Assembly: GCA_903928895.1 (NCBI GenBank)
Contig: CAIYSR010000141.1
Coordinates: forward strand, 1 to 64,000
DNA: 64,000 nt
Direction: 5' to 3'
From: an uncultured Rhodospirillales bacterium
GTDB taxonomy: Bacteria; Pseudomonadota; Alphaproteobacteria; Acetobacterales; Acetobacteraceae
A program made the translations under genes and the position numbers. Of this stretch, positions 30,292-38,912 are shown piece by piece. The first letter of the stretch is position 1, and each line of letters begins with the position of its first letter. Below the pieces are notes generated by a model, which searched no databases, was not told the DNA's origin, and saw only the letters and a program-made list of their open reading frames with translations.

Positions 30292-30780
30292 GTGGTGAGC
30301 ACCATCACCTTCCGCGACGCGGTGTTGGGCGACGAAGGCCGGGTGCTCTGGTTCATCCGCGCGCTGGCGGAGTATGAGAAGCTGCTGCACGAGGTGGAGG
30401 CCACCGAGGGCGATCTCGCAGCGGCATTGTTCGGCCCGACGCCACGCTGCCACGCCATGTTCGCGGAGCTCGACGGCGTCGATGTCGGTTTCGGCCTGTG
30501 GTTCTATAACTTCTCGACCTTCGTCGGCCGGGCCGGGCTCTATGTGGAAGATGTCTTCGTCCTGCCGGAGTACCGCGGCAGGGGCGTCGGCCGGGCCATC
30601 TTCAGCGAATTGGCTCGCCGCGCCATTGCCGAAGGCTGCAAGCGGATGGACTGGTGGGTGCTGAACTGGAACGCGCCGGCGATCAGGTTCTACGGGGCTC
30701 TCGGCGCCCGGCCGATGGATCAATGGACGGTCCAGCGCCTGACCGGCGAGGCGCTTGCCGCTGTCGCCGAAGGCCGCTGA
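30292..30780 (+). CDS. GNAT N-acetyltransferase (diamine acetyltransferase-like)
   Basis: The 162-residue protein matches the spermidine/diamine acetyltransferase-like GNAT group: 'ITFRDAVLGDEGRVLWFIRALAEYEKL', 'CHAMFAELDGVDVGFGLWFYNFSTF', then 'LYVEDVFVLPEYRGRGVGRAIFSELA' with the acetyl-CoA loop, and 'DWWVLNWNAPAIRFYGALGARPM'. The start is GTG 30292 (or GTG 30295), 10 bases after pdhC. It is placed between the E2 and E3 genes on the same strand, so it is probably cotranscribed with the PDH genes. Its substrate here is unknown. Confidence 0.86.
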   Translation: MVSTITFRDAVLGDEGRVLWFIRALAEYEKLLHEVEATEGDLAAALFGPTPRCHAMFAELDGVDVGFGLWFYNFSTFVGRAGLYVEDVFVLPEYRGRGVGRAIFSELARRAIAEGCKRMDWWVLNWNAPAIRFYGALGARPMDQWTVQRLTGEALAAVAEGR

Positions 30781-30811
30781 ACACGCGCACTGCTTCTCAA
30801 GGAGCCCCGAC

Positions 30812-32212
30812 ATGGCTGACCTGTCCTTCGATCTGATCGTCCTCGGCGGAGGGCCTGGTGGCTACGTGGCCGCCATTCGTGCCGCGCAACTCGGCCTGAA
30901 GACCGCGGTGGTGGAGCGCGAGCATCTCGGCGGCATCTGCCTCAACTGGGGCTGCATCCCGACCAAGGCGCTGCTGCGCTCGTCGGAGATCAACCATCTG
31001 CTGCACAACCTGAAGGACTACGGCTTTTCCGCCGACAACATCCGGTTCGACCTTGGCGCCATCGTCAAGCGCTCGCGCGGGGTGGCCAAGCAGCTCTCGG
31101 CGGGGGTGGCGCACCTGCTGAAGAAGAACAAGGTCACCGTCATCGACGGCGCCGGCAAGCTGGCCGGCAAGGGCACCGTCGCGGTCGAGAAGGACGGCAA
31201 GCCGGCCGCCACGCTGAAGGCGCCGCATATCATCCTTGCCACCGGCGCGCGGGCGCGGCAGATCGCCGGGATCGAAGCCGATGAGAAGCTCATCTGGTCG
31301 TACAAGGGCGCCATGGTGCCCACCGCGATGCCGAAATCGCTCCTGGTGATCGGCTCCGGCGCCATCGGCATCGAGTTCGCCAGCTTCTACCGCGGCCTCG
31401 GCGCCGAGGTGACGGTGGTGGAAATGATGGACCGCGTCCTCCCGGTCGAGGACGAGGAAATCTCCGCCGCCGCCCGCAAGGCCTTCGAGAAGCAGGGCAT
31501 GAAGATCATCACCTCGGCCGCCGTGAAGGGGGCGAAGAAGGGGACGGACAGCGTCACCGTCACCATCGAGGCCGGCGGCAAGACCCAGGACATCACGGTC
31601 GAGCGGGTGATCTCCGCCGTCGGCATCGTCGGCAACACCGAGAATCTCGGCCTCGAAGGCACTGCGGTGAAGGTGGACCGCACCCATGTCGTCACCGACG
31701 AATGGTGCCGCACCGGCGAGCCCGGCGTCTACGCCATCGGCGACCTCGCCGGCCCGCCCTGGCTCGCGCACAAGGCCAGCCATGAAGGCGTCGTCTGTGT
31801 CGAAAAAATCGCCAATGTCCCGGGCGTCCACCCGATCGACTGGTCCAATGTCCCGGGCTGCACCTATTGCCGCCCCCAGGTGGCCTCCGTCGGCCTCACC
31901 GAGGCCAAGGCCAAGGCCGCCGGGCACGAGGTCAAGGTCGGCCACTTCCCGTTCATCGGCAACGGCAAGGCCATCGCCATGGGCGAGCCCGAGGGCATGG
32001 TCAAAACCGTGTTCGACGCCAAGACCGGAGAACTGCTGGGCGCCCACATGATCGGGGCCGAGGTGACCGAGATGATCCAGGGCTACACAATCGCGCGGAC
32101 CCTGGAGTCGACCGAGACCGAGCTGATGCACACGATATTCCCGCATCCCACCATCTCGGAATCGATGCACGAGGCCGTGCTTGACGCCTACCAGCGGGTC
32201 ATCCACTTCTAG
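30812..32212 (+). CDS. lpdA: Dihydrolipoyl dehydrogenase (E3)
   Basis: The 466-residue flavoprotein reoxidises dihydrolipoamide with NAD+. The FAD-binding 'DLIVLGGGPGGYVAAIRAAQLG' is at the N terminus, the redox disulfide at 'GGICLNWGCIPTKALLR' (about residues 40-56), the NAD-binding fold at 'SLLVIGSGAIGIEFASF', and the C-terminal catalytic pair in 'FPHPTISESMHEA'. AAGGAG lies 8 bases before ATG 30812. There is no extra lipoyl domain on this E3. The lipA gene follows 3 bases after the stop. Confidence 0.97.
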   Translation: MADLSFDLIVLGGGPGGYVAAIRAAQLGLKTAVVEREHLGGICLNWGCIPTKALLRSSEINHLLHNLKDYGFSADNIRFDLGAIVKRSRGVAKQLSAGVAHLLKKNKVTVIDGAGKLAGKGTVAVEKDGKPAATLKAPHIILATGARARQIAGIEADEKLIWSYKGAMVPTAMPKSLLVIGSGAIGIEFASFYRGLGAEVTVVEMMDRVLPVEDEEISAAARKAFEKQGMKIITSAAVKGAKKGTDSVTVTIEAGGKTQDITVERVISAVGIVGNTENLGLEGTAVKVDRTHVVTDEWCRTGEPGVYAIGDLAGPPWLAHKASHEGVVCVEKIANVPGVHPIDWSNVPGCTYCRPQVASVGLTEAKAKAAGHEVKVGHFPFIGNGKAIAMGEPEGMVKTVFDAKTGELLGAHMIGAEVTEMIQGYTIARTLESTETELMHTIFPHPTISESMHEAVLDAYQRVIHF

Positions 32213-32215
32213 GCG

Positions 32216-33163
32216 ATGACCCAGACCCGTATCGTCGTGGATCACCGCGCCGCGCGGCATCCCGAGAAGGCCAACCGCCCGGACAACCCGATCCAACGCA
32301 AGCCTGCCTGGATCCGGGTGAAGGCGCCCAATCACCCCGTCTACAACGAGACGCGGGACCTGATGCGTGGGCATGGCCTCAGCACCGTCTGCGAGGAGGC
32401 GGCCTGCCCCAATATCGGGGAGTGCTGGTCGCAACGCCATGCCACGATGATGATCATGGGCGAGACCTGCACGCGCGCCTGCGCCTTCTGCAATGTCCGG
32501 ACGGGCCAACCTGGCCCGCTCGACGCGACCGAACCGGCCCGCGTCGGCGACGCGGTGGCCAAGCTCGGGCTGCGGCATGTGGTGATCACCTCGGTCGATC
32601 GAGACGACCTTGCCGATGGCGGGGCCGCGCATTTCGCCGCGGTGATTGCCGCCGTGCGCGACGCGGCGCCGGGCACCACCATCGAGGTGCTGACGCCGGA
32701 TTTCCTGCGCAAGCCCGGCGGCGCCGAGGTGTTGGCCGCGGCGGCGCCGGATGTGTTCAACCACAATCTCGAGACCGTTCCCCGGCTGTACCCCGCGATC
32801 CGGCCGGGCGCGCGCTACTACCAGTCGCTCCGCTTGCTCGATACGGTGAAGCGGCTGAACCCGGCTATCTTCACAAAATCGGGCCTCATGGTCGGCCTGG
32901 GCGAGGCGCGGATGGAACTTGCTCAGGTGATGGACGACCTGCGGATTGCCGACGTCGACTTCCTCACGGTCGGCCAATATCTCCAGCCCAGCGTCAAGCA
33001 CGCGGCGGTGGCTGAGTTCGTCACCCCGGAGGTGTTCGCCGAGTATGCGGCGCTGGCGCGTGCCAAGGGATTTCTGCTGGTCTCGGCCACGCCGCTGACC
33101 CGCAGCTCGTACCACGCGGATTCCGACTTCGCAGCGCTGCGCGCGGCGCGCGCCGCCACATGA
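32216..33163 (+). CDS. lipA: Lipoyl synthase
   Basis: The 315-residue radical-SAM enzyme inserts two sulfurs into octanoyl groups bound to the lipoyl domains of PDH and related complexes. The SAM [4Fe-4S] motif is CTRACAFC (C-x3-C-x2-C) near residue 82. The auxiliary cluster cysteines are in '[13 protein letters not shown]', and the C-terminal 'RSSYHAD' carries the conserved serine ligand. It follows lpdA by 3 bases, so the cofactor synthase is made with its targets. The TGA stop overlaps the ATG of a 17-codon frame leading to the next gene. Confidence 0.96.
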   Translation: MTQTRIVVDHRAARHPEKANRPDNPIQRKPAWIRVKAPNHPVYNETRDLMRGHGLSTVCEEAACPNIGECWSQRHATMMIMGETCTRACAFCNVRTGQPGPLDATEPARVGDAVAKLGLRHVVITSVDRDDLADGGAAHFAAVIAAVRDAAPGTTIEVLTPDFLRKPGGAEVLAAAAPDVFNHNLETVPRLYPAIRPGARYYQSLRLLDTVKRLNPAIFTKSGLMVGLGEARMELAQVMDDLRIADVDFLTVGQYLQPSVKHAAVAEFVTPEVFAEYAALARAKGFLLVSATPLTRSSYHADSDFAALRAARAAT

Positions 33164-33216
33164 TGCCGGAGCAGCGGTTAATGCTGGCGCATCGGTCAAT
33201 GCAGGCGCATCGGTAA
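33163..33216 (+). other. 17-codon mini-ORF built from three 18-bp tandem repeats, linking lipA to the next gene
   Basis: The ATG at 33163 overlaps the lipA TGA (TGATG). The frame reads 17 codons and ends in TAA at 33214-33216, which overlaps the ATG of the following gene (TAATG). It is made of three 18-base units, the last two nearly identical (ATG-CxG-GCG-CAT-CGG-TxA). It may be a translational coupling device, or simply a short tandem expansion. A real peptide is not established. Confidence 0.35.
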
Positions 33217-33704
33217 TGCCGACCCATGCTGAATCTCGTGTGGTCGCCTACACACCGGAGCAGTTGTACGACCTGGTCGCCGATATGGGCCGTTATCCGC
33301 AGTTCCTGCCGTGGTGCGTGGGTGCCCGAGTGCGCAACCGCACCGATACGGCGGCCATCTGCGACCTGACGATCGGGTTCGGCCCGTTCCGCGAAAGCTT
33401 CACCAGCCGGGTGATGCTGGATCGGCCTCATCGTGTGACGGTGGCCTATGAGAAGGGTCCGTTTAGATATCTCAACAATTACTGGACCTTCGCGCCTGAT
33501 CCGACCGGGGGTTCGCCGGGCGGATGCAAAGTCGACTTCTTCGTTGATTTCGAGTTCCGCAGCCGCCTCCTCCAGGCAGCCATCGGCATGGTGTTCCACG
33601 AGGCGGTGAAGCTCATGGTGAATGCGTTTCTCACCCGTGCGCGCGCGGTCTATGGCCCGCCGCCGTCCCACCCCGAGGTGGTGCCGGCCCCGGTGCGGGG
33701 ATGA
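33216..33704 (+). CDS. Coq10/RatA-like START-domain protein (ubiquinone-binding type)
   Basis: The 162-residue protein has the polyketide-cyclase/START-like pattern of the COQ10 family: 'SRVVAYTPEQLYDLVADMGRYPQFLPWCVGARV', 'ESFTSRVMLDRPHRV', 'FRYLNNYWTFAPD' and 'VDFFVDFEFRSRLLQ'. Relatives bind ubiquinone or its precursors and help respiration; E. coli RatA is homologous but was named as a ribosome-association toxin. Location after lipA is usual in alphaproteobacteria. Its last four bases overlap the start of the sigma factor gene (ATGA). Confidence 0.87.
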   Translation: MPTHAESRVVAYTPEQLYDLVADMGRYPQFLPWCVGARVRNRTDTAAICDLTIGFGPFRESFTSRVMLDRPHRVTVAYEKGPFRYLNNYWTFAPDPTGGSPGGCKVDFFVDFEFRSRLLQAAIGMVFHEAVKLMVNAFLTRARAVYGPPPSHPEVVPAPVRG

Positions 33705-34255
33705 GCGGCCGCAAGGAGGCCGCGCGGAGCGATCTTGCCACCCTGCTTGTGCAGGTCGCGGAGGGGGACCGGGCCGCCTTGCGCTCGATCTACGTGCGCC
33801 AGTCCAACCGTCTGTTTGGCCTCGCGGTTGCCATCCTGCGCGACCGCATCACGGCGGCGGATGCGTTGCAGAGCGGTTTCGTGGCGATCTGGCGCGACGC
33901 CAGGCGGTTCGACCCAGCGCGCGAGACGGCGGAGGGGTGGATGGCCGGCATCATTCGCCACGCGGCGCTCGATGGTGCGCGCCATCGCGGCCGTGAGCGC
34001 CCGCTCGATCCGGGCTTCGATGACTGCGGTGTCGATCCGGAGGGGGGGCTCGAGATTTTGCAGGCCACGGTGGCCGGGCAGCGTTTGCGGGGGGCGCTGC
34101 TCGGGCTGGAGCCGGAGCGGCGGCGCGCGCTGGTGCTTGCCCATGTCCATGGCCTGTCGCTGCCCGAACTCGCCGCCCGGCTTGATCGGCCGATCGGACA
34201 GACAATCCTGGCGGTTCGGCATGGTCTCGCAGCGTTGCGCGAGGCGCTGCCGTGA
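33701..34255 (+). CDS. ECF-type RNA polymerase sigma factor (SigK-like)
   Basis: The 184-residue sigma factor has region 2 ('RSIYVRQSNRLFGLAVAILRDRITAADALQSGFVAIW') and region 4 ('LEPERRRALVLAHVHGLSLPELAARLDRPIGQTILAVRHGLAALREAL'), with the linker and nothing else, as in ECF sigmas. It overlaps the previous gene by 4 bases and the anti-sigma gene after it by 4 bases (ATGA-type in both cases). This tight packing means it is coexpressed with its inhibitor. The regulon is unknown. Confidence 0.92.
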   Translation: MSGRKEAARSDLATLLVQVAEGDRAALRSIYVRQSNRLFGLAVAILRDRITAADALQSGFVAIWRDARRFDPARETAEGWMAGIIRHAALDGARHRGRERPLDPGFDDCGVDPEGGLEILQATVAGQRLRGALLGLEPERRRALVLAHVHGLSLPELAARLDRPIGQTILAVRHGLAALREALP

Positions 34256-35010
34256 CGGTCTCCCGCCCGCCGGACACCGCGGTCGGTCTGGTCACCGATC
34301 CGGCGCGGCGCGAGGCAATCGCGGCAGAATACGTGCTCGGCACCCTTGATGCGCAGAGCGCGGCGCGGGTTGCGACGGCACTGGTCTCCGAGCCGGCCTG
34401 GCGTGAGGCAGTCACCCAGTGGGAGGCGCGACTTGCTCCGCTGGCGCTGCTGGTCCGGCCGGAAACGCCGCCCAACAACTTGTGGGACCGGATCGGCGAG
34501 CGGATCGCCCCGGCCGAACCGCCGAAGCAGCGGCAGCGGCGGCGCGCTGGTTGGCTCTGGACGGGCTGGGCAATCGTCGCGAGCCTGCTGGCCGCCGCGC
34601 TGGCAGGCTATATCCTCTATCCCCGCGGCGAGCAGCCGCGGGTACTTGCGGTGCTGAGCAATGACCGCAATCTGCCCGGCGTTCTGGTTGAGGTCGACCG
34701 GGCCGGGCGTTTGCGCATGACCACTCTGGCGGCGACCACCGGGCGGCTGCTGCAAGCGCCGAGCGGTCGGGCGTTCCATTTGTGGTCGATCGTGCCGGGT
34801 GCGACGGCGCCGACCTCGCTCGGCGTGCTGCCATCCGAGCCAGGCCGGCAACTGGTGCTTGCCGTGCCGAGGGGGGCGCTGATGCCCGATGCGATCGTGC
34901 AGATCAGCCTGGAGGCCGATGGTGGATCGACCACCGGGGCGCCGGCTGGGCCAGTAATCTATATCGGGCGCCTCGGCCTCGGGAGCCCGGAGATCGAACC
35001 GGCACCATAG
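34252..35010 (+). CDS. RskA-like membrane anti-sigma factor
   Basis: The 252-residue protein has an N-terminal cytoplasmic sigma-binding segment ('AEYVLGTLDAQSAARVATALVSEPAWREAVTQWE...LWDRI'), one transmembrane helix near residues 98-122 ('GWLWTGWAIVASLLAAALAGYILYP'), and a C-terminal RskA-type extracytoplasmic domain ('PGVLVEVDRAGRLRM', 'FHLWSIVPGATAPTSLGVLP'). It should hold the ECF sigma at the membrane until a signal triggers release. The start at 34252 overlaps the sigma gene. Confidence 0.9.
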   Translation: MTVSRPPDTAVGLVTDPARREAIAAEYVLGTLDAQSAARVATALVSEPAWREAVTQWEARLAPLALLVRPETPPNNLWDRIGERIAPAEPPKQRQRRRAGWLWTGWAIVASLLAAALAGYILYPRGEQPRVLAVLSNDRNLPGVLVEVDRAGRLRMTTLAATTGRLLQAPSGRAFHLWSIVPGATAPTSLGVLPSEPGRQLVLAVPRGALMPDAIVQISLEADGGSTTGAPAGPVIYIGRLGLGSPEIEPAP

Positions 35011-35088
35011 CTGATCCGCTGGCCACCCCCTGGCGCGGCCGGCCGCTTGCTGCTTTCCTGCCCGCATCCAGCCAGGAGACTCCCCACG

Positions 35089-36162
35089 ATGTCCTTCGCC
35101 CCGCCGCCGATGCCGACCGGTCTGCCGCCCGTGCATGTGAACCTCTATTCGGATACCCAGTCCAAGCCCACGGCGGCGATGAAGGCGGCGATGATGGAGG
35201 CGGAGGTCGGCGACGAGCAGGCCGGAACCGACCCGACGATCAACGCACTGTGCGACAAGATGGCGGATTTCCTCGGCAAGGAGGCGGCGATGTTCCTGCC
35301 CTCCGGCACCATGTGCAACCAGATTGCCATCATCACGCAATGCCGCCCGGGCGACGAAATCCTGGCGCATGAGACGGCGCATATCCTGACCAGCGAGGGC
35401 AGCGGTGCGGCTGCCTTGGCGGGGGCCCAGATCACCGGGCTGCGTGGGCCGCGCGGGCAGTTCAGCCTGGATACTTTGCGGGCCGCCATCCGCTCCAAAT
35501 CGCGCCATTCGCCGCCGCAGCGCATGGTCGAGGTCGAGCAGACCGCCAATTCCGGTGGCGGCACCGTCTGGGCGCTGGACGAACTCAACGCGATCGCCGA
35601 CTTCGCCCATGAGCGCGGTATGGTGACGCATATGGACGGTGCACGGCTGACCAATGCCACGGTGGCCGCGGGGATCACGCCGGCAGAAATGGTGGCGGGT
35701 TATGACACCGTGTGGCTCGATTTCACCAAGGGCCTCGGCGCCCCGCTCGGCGCCGTGCTGGCCGGGTCGCGCGAGTTTATCGGCCAGGCTTGGCGCTGGA
35801 AGCAGCGGATGGGGGGGGCGATGCGGCAGGGCGGTATTTGCGCCGCGGCGTGCATTTATTCGCTCGACCACCATGTCGCACGCCTCGCCGAGGACCATGC
35901 CAATGCGCGGCTGCTGGCGCGCGGGCTGGCACAGATCCCTGGGATTATAGTGGAGTCGCCGGAAACCAATCTGGTGTTTTTCGACACCACCGGCACCGGC
36001 ATCGATGCCTGGACCCTCAATGAGCGGACGCGCAAGCATGGGGTCGGGTTTTCGGTCAACATGACTTGGCGTGGGCGGGCCTGCACCCATCTGGACGTGT
36101 CGGCGGCGCAGATCGAGGAGGCGGTTGCGGTGATCCGCGCCGTGGTTGCCGAGGGGCCGTGA
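35089..36162 (+). CDS. ltaE: Low-specificity threonine aldolase (PLP-dependent)
   Basis: The 357-residue enzyme splits threonine or allo-threonine into glycine and acetaldehyde. It opens 'VHVNLYSDTQSKPTAAMKAAMMEAEVGDEQAGTDPTINALCDKMA'. 'GMVTHMDGARLTNA' provides the cofactor aspartate, and the PLP-binding lysine is in 'WLDFTKGLGAPLGAVLAG'. ATG 35089 with CAGGAG upstream is chosen. It is the first gene after the sigma/anti-sigma pair and may have its own promoter in the 78-bp gap. Confidence 0.92.
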   Translation: MSFAPPPMPTGLPPVHVNLYSDTQSKPTAAMKAAMMEAEVGDEQAGTDPTINALCDKMADFLGKEAAMFLPSGTMCNQIAIITQCRPGDEILAHETAHILTSEGSGAAALAGAQITGLRGPRGQFSLDTLRAAIRSKSRHSPPQRMVEVEQTANSGGGTVWALDELNAIADFAHERGMVTHMDGARLTNATVAAGITPAEMVAGYDTVWLDFTKGLGAPLGAVLAGSREFIGQAWRWKQRMGGAMRQGGICAAACIYSLDHHVARLAEDHANARLLARGLAQIPGIIVESPETNLVFFDTTGTGIDAWTLNERTRKHGVGFSVNMTWRGRACTHLDVSAAQIEEAVAVIRAVVAEGP

Positions 36163-36231
36163 TGCCGTTGTGGATATTGATCGGTTAGGATTATCACCGT
36201 CTAAAATGTTGTCACTCGATGGAGATTGCCG

Positions 36232-36585
36232 ATGCGACTGATACTTTCTGCCCTCGCTGTTGTTCTGCTCGCCGGTCCGGCGTTGGCCCAGACGACGCTG
36301 ACCGCGCCGACGACGACCGCGCCGACGGCCCCCGCGGTGCAGCCGCCGACGGCACCGGTGGCCAAGCCTGCGCCCAAGCCGAAGCGTCCGACCTTCGACG
36401 AGCGCTTCGACAGCGCGAACATCACACATGATGGCAAGCTGACTCTGGATCAGGCGAAGAAGGGCAAGATGCGTGGTGTGGTGAAGTATTTTGCCGATAT
36501 TGATATCGGCAAAAAAGGTTTCATCAGCAAGGCCGACGTTGAGACGTTTCGCAAGTCCGAAAAGGGAAAGAAGGCAGTTCTGTAG
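36232..36585 (+). CDS. Small exported protein with EF-hand-like repeats
   Basis: The 117-residue protein has a signal peptide, MRLILSALAVVLLAGPALA, then a Thr/Pro/Ala-rich linker (about residues 20-50) and a lysine-rich linker. Two EF-hand-like segments follow: 'FDSANITHDGKLTLDQA' and 'FADIDIGKKGFISKADVE'. Several loop positions hold Asn, Lys or Gly instead of the usual Asp, so calcium binding may be weak or lost. GGAG is 7 bases before ATG 36232. Similar short EF-hand-like exported proteins are frequent in this group; the function is unknown. Confidence 0.75.
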   Translation: MRLILSALAVVLLAGPALAQTTLTAPTTTAPTAPAVQPPTAPVAKPAPKPKRPTFDERFDSANITHDGKLTLDQAKKGKMRGVVKYFADIDIGKKGFISKADVETFRKSEKGKKAVL

Positions 36586-36601
36586 TTTTTAGATATTGAA
36601 G

Positions 36602-36698
36602 TAGAAAAATTCTATCCGTCCGGCTCGATGTTCCCGCACGCGTACGAAGCCAACGGATAGAAGTTTTTTGGTTCTTTTTTTCAAAAAAGAACCGCTTT
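36602..36698. repeat. R2 paired-hairpin element, left half degraded
   Basis: The right half is clear: GGATAGAAGTTTTTTGGTTC followed by a hairpin with stem GGTTCTTTT/AAAAGAACC (36654-36695), matching the right half of 13278-13405. The left remnant is only TAGAAAAATTCTATCCG (36603-36619). The element occupies the gap between two convergent genes and could serve as their shared terminator. Confidence 0.7.
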
Positions 36699-36757
36699 CC
36701 CACCCTATCTTTCGCCAATCGCATAATCGTGACGGCGAAAATAAGCGCCGGTTGATA

Positions 36758-37726
36758 TCACACCACCTGATTGTGGAGTTCGGCTTGGCCGCGGCGGAGG
36801 CGGATGAGGTTTTCCATCAGGATGTCGAGGACATTGTCTTCGTAGCGGCGGGTTTCGCCGGCGGTGTGCGGGGTGATAAAGGCGTTTTCCAGGGTCCAGA
36901 GCGGGGAGTCCTGCGCGAGCGGTTCCTCATAGACGACGTCGATGCCGGCGCCGGCGATGCGTTTGTCGATCAGCGCCATGGCCAGCGCCGCTTCGTCGAC
37001 GCAGCGGCCGCGGGCGGCGTTGATGAGGAAGGCGGAGGGTTTCATGGCGGCGAGGGCTTCGGCGCCGATGAGGCCTTCGGTTTCCTTGGTCAGCGGGCAG
37101 GTGAGGGCGACGAAGTCGGCGCAAGGGAGGTGTTTCGGCAGGTCGGAGAGGGGGTGGACTTCGTCGGCGCCGTTGGGGCCGGCAGCGGGGTTCTGGCGGA
37201 AGGCGATGACGTGCATGTCGAAGGCCTTGGCGAGGTGGGCCAGGCGGCCGCCGATGCGGCCGATGCCGACGATGATGAGGGTTTTGCCGCCCAGTTCGTC
37301 CTCGCGCTGGGAGAGGTCTCCGATCATGCCGCGCCAGTGCTTGCGGTGCTGGTTGTCGCGGGCTTCGGGCAGGCGGCGGGCCATGGCGAGGATGAGGGCC
37401 ATGGCGTGTTCGGAGACGGCGCGGGCGTTGACGCCGGAGGCGCTGGCGAGGCGGATGTTGCGGGCGGCGAGGGCTGTGCGGTCGAACTGGTCGGTGCCGG
37501 CGCCGATGGATTGGATGAAGCGGAGTTTGGGGGCGGCTTCGAGCAGTTCGTTGCGCCAGAGGCCGGAGACGACGAGGATTTCGGCTTCCTTGAGGCGGGC
37601 GGCGAGGGTTTCGCGGCCGCGGACCTGGATGGATTTGATGCCGGTGTCGCGGAGCGTGAAGCGTTCCTGCATCTGGTAGGCGACGTGGGCGAAGCAGATG
37701 GTGAGGGCGTCGGGGGCGGGGAACAT
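36758..37726 (-). CDS. D-2-hydroxyacid dehydrogenase (NAD(P)-dependent)
   Basis: The 322-residue oxidoreductase has the nucleotide-binding 'LIIVGIGRIGGRLAHLAKAFDMHVIAFRQ' (G-x-G-x-x-G), the catalytic arginine in 'INAARGRCVDEAALAMALI', the glutamate in 'DVVYEEPLAQDSPLW', and the histidine in 'ENAFITPHTAGET'. The substrate-binding domain is split around it. It reduces or oxidises 2-keto/2-hydroxy acids such as glyoxylate or hydroxypyruvate. It follows the flavin monooxygenase gene by 25 bp on the same strand and is probably cotranscribed. The substrate is unknown. Confidence 0.9.
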   Translation of the reverse strand: MFPAPDALTICFAHVAYQMQERFTLRDTGIKSIQVRGRETLAARLKEAEILVVSGLWRNELLEAAPKLRFIQSIGAGTDQFDRTALAARNIRLASASGVNARAVSEHAMALILAMARRLPEARDNQHRKHWRGMIGDLSQREDELGGKTLIIVGIGRIGGRLAHLAKAFDMHVIAFRQNPAAGPNGADEVHPLSDLPKHLPCADFVALTCPLTKETEGLIGAEALAAMKPSAFLINAARGRCVDEAALAMALIDKRIAGAGIDVVYEEPLAQDSPLWTLENAFITPHTAGETRRYEDNVLDILMENLIRLRRGQAELHNQVV

Positions 37727-37751
37727 GGGGGGCCTTTACTGGACGCGCCGG

Positions 37752-38843
37752 TTACTGGACGCGAAGTCCGGCTTCGCGGAGCAGCGGGAGCACGGTCTGG
37801 ATGAAGTAGGGGAGTTCGTCGGTGTAGTTGACGAAGCTGACGGTGGTGCCGGCGAAACCGGCTTCGGACATGCGGATCATTTCATCGGCGATGTGGCGCG
37901 GCGTGCCGACGAGGGGGTAGGTGCCGGCGCCGCCGGCAAAGCGCTTGCGGTGGAGGCGGTAGGCGTCGGCGTCGTGGGAACCGGAGAATTTCTCCTTGGC
38001 GCCCATGTAGTGATTGACGCTGGCGCTGTCCTGCATGGTGACAGCGTAGTGTTCGTAATAGGCCTCGGCTTCGGCCTGGGTGGGGCGGCAGACGACGTGG
38101 CAGGTGGTGAAGACGCCGACGTCGCGGCCGGTTTTGGCGGCACGTCCAGCCATGTCGGCGATCTGGTCGCGGCCTTTGTCGATGTCGGTGAAGGTGGTGA
38201 AGAGGCAGTCGGCGGCGCGGGCGGCGAAGTCCCGGCCCGGGGGGGAGAAGGCGGCGTTGAGGGTGATGGGGCGGGGCTGCTGGACGGGCTTGGGGCGGCC
38301 GGAGACGGCTTTGAGCTGGTAGTATTTGCCGTTGAAGTCGAAGGAGCCCTTGTCCTCGAAGATGCGGCACATGATGTCGAACCATTCGAGGCCCTGCTCG
38401 TAGCGGTCATCGATGAGCTTGAGGCCGAAGGCGTCGAACTCCTCGGGGTTCCAGCCGCAGACGATGTTGAGGCCGGCGCGGCCGTGGCTGGCGTGATCGA
38501 CCGTTGCCAGAGCTTTGGCGGCGAAGACCGGGTGGACCATGGGGACGTGGACGGTGGAGAAGAGGGCGATGTTCTTCGTCACGCCGGCGAGGCCGGCAGC
38601 GAAGGTGAAGGTCTCGAAGCTGTGCTCGCGGGAGTTCATCTCGCCGCCGAAGCCCTTCCAGCGGGCGATGGGGAGGAAGAACTCGATGCCGGCGGCGTCG
38701 GCCATTTGGGCCGCGGCGACGACGCCGTCCCAGGTCGCGGGCCAGCGCTCGGGGACGCGGGTGAGGGTGAGGCCGCCATCGGCGTTGGCGCTGAAGACGC
38801 CGAGCTTGAATTTATTGGGGCCGCGCATGGGATGGGTCGGCAT
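37752..38843 (-). CDS. LLM-class flavin-dependent monooxygenase
   Basis: The 363-residue luciferase-like TIM-barrel protein has 'LGVFSANADGGLT', 'WPATWDGVVAAAQMADAAGIEFFLPIARWKGFGG', 'FAAKALATVDHASHGRAGLNIVCGWNPEEFDAFG', and 'GWNPEEFDAFGL' with 'YEQGLEWFDIMCRIF'. These are typical of the alkanesulfonate monooxygenase/RutA branch that uses FMNH2 and oxygen. ATG 38843 is chosen because further upstream the frame runs into the R1 repeat. The gene is divergent from a Mo-hydroxylase operon across R1. The substrate may be a sulfonate, pyrimidine or amine; I cannot say which. Confidence 0.88.
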   Translation of the reverse strand: MPTHPMRGPNKFKLGVFSANADGGLTLTRVPERWPATWDGVVAAAQMADAAGIEFFLPIARWKGFGGEMNSREHSFETFTFAAGLAGVTKNIALFSTVHVPMVHPVFAAKALATVDHASHGRAGLNIVCGWNPEEFDAFGLKLIDDRYEQGLEWFDIMCRIFEDKGSFDFNGKYYQLKAVSGRPKPVQQPRPITLNAAFSPPGRDFAARAADCLFTTFTDIDKGRDQIADMAGRAAKTGRDVGVFTTCHVVCRPTQAEAEAYYEHYAVTMQDSASVNHYMGAKEKFSGSHDADAYRLHRKRFAGGAGTYPLVGTPRHIADEMIRMSEAGFAGTTVSFVNYTDELPYFIQTVLPLLREAGLRVQ

Positions 38844-38912
38844 GGGACGGGGTCCTTGGCTGAAAGCGGCATTGCAGCATTGGGGGCGTGGGGGGGCAAG
38901 GGTCGGAGGTTT

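Noticed and set aside
33163-33216. CRISPR-like array
   Set aside because: Three direct 18-bp repeats without spacers form a short tandem repeat, not an array; no cas gene is near.
33216-33704. Calling the coq10-like gene a toxin (RatA)
   Set aside because: The RatA name comes from E. coli overexpression work; there is no antitoxin next to it, and the context (lipA, respiration genes) fits a ubiquinone-related role better.
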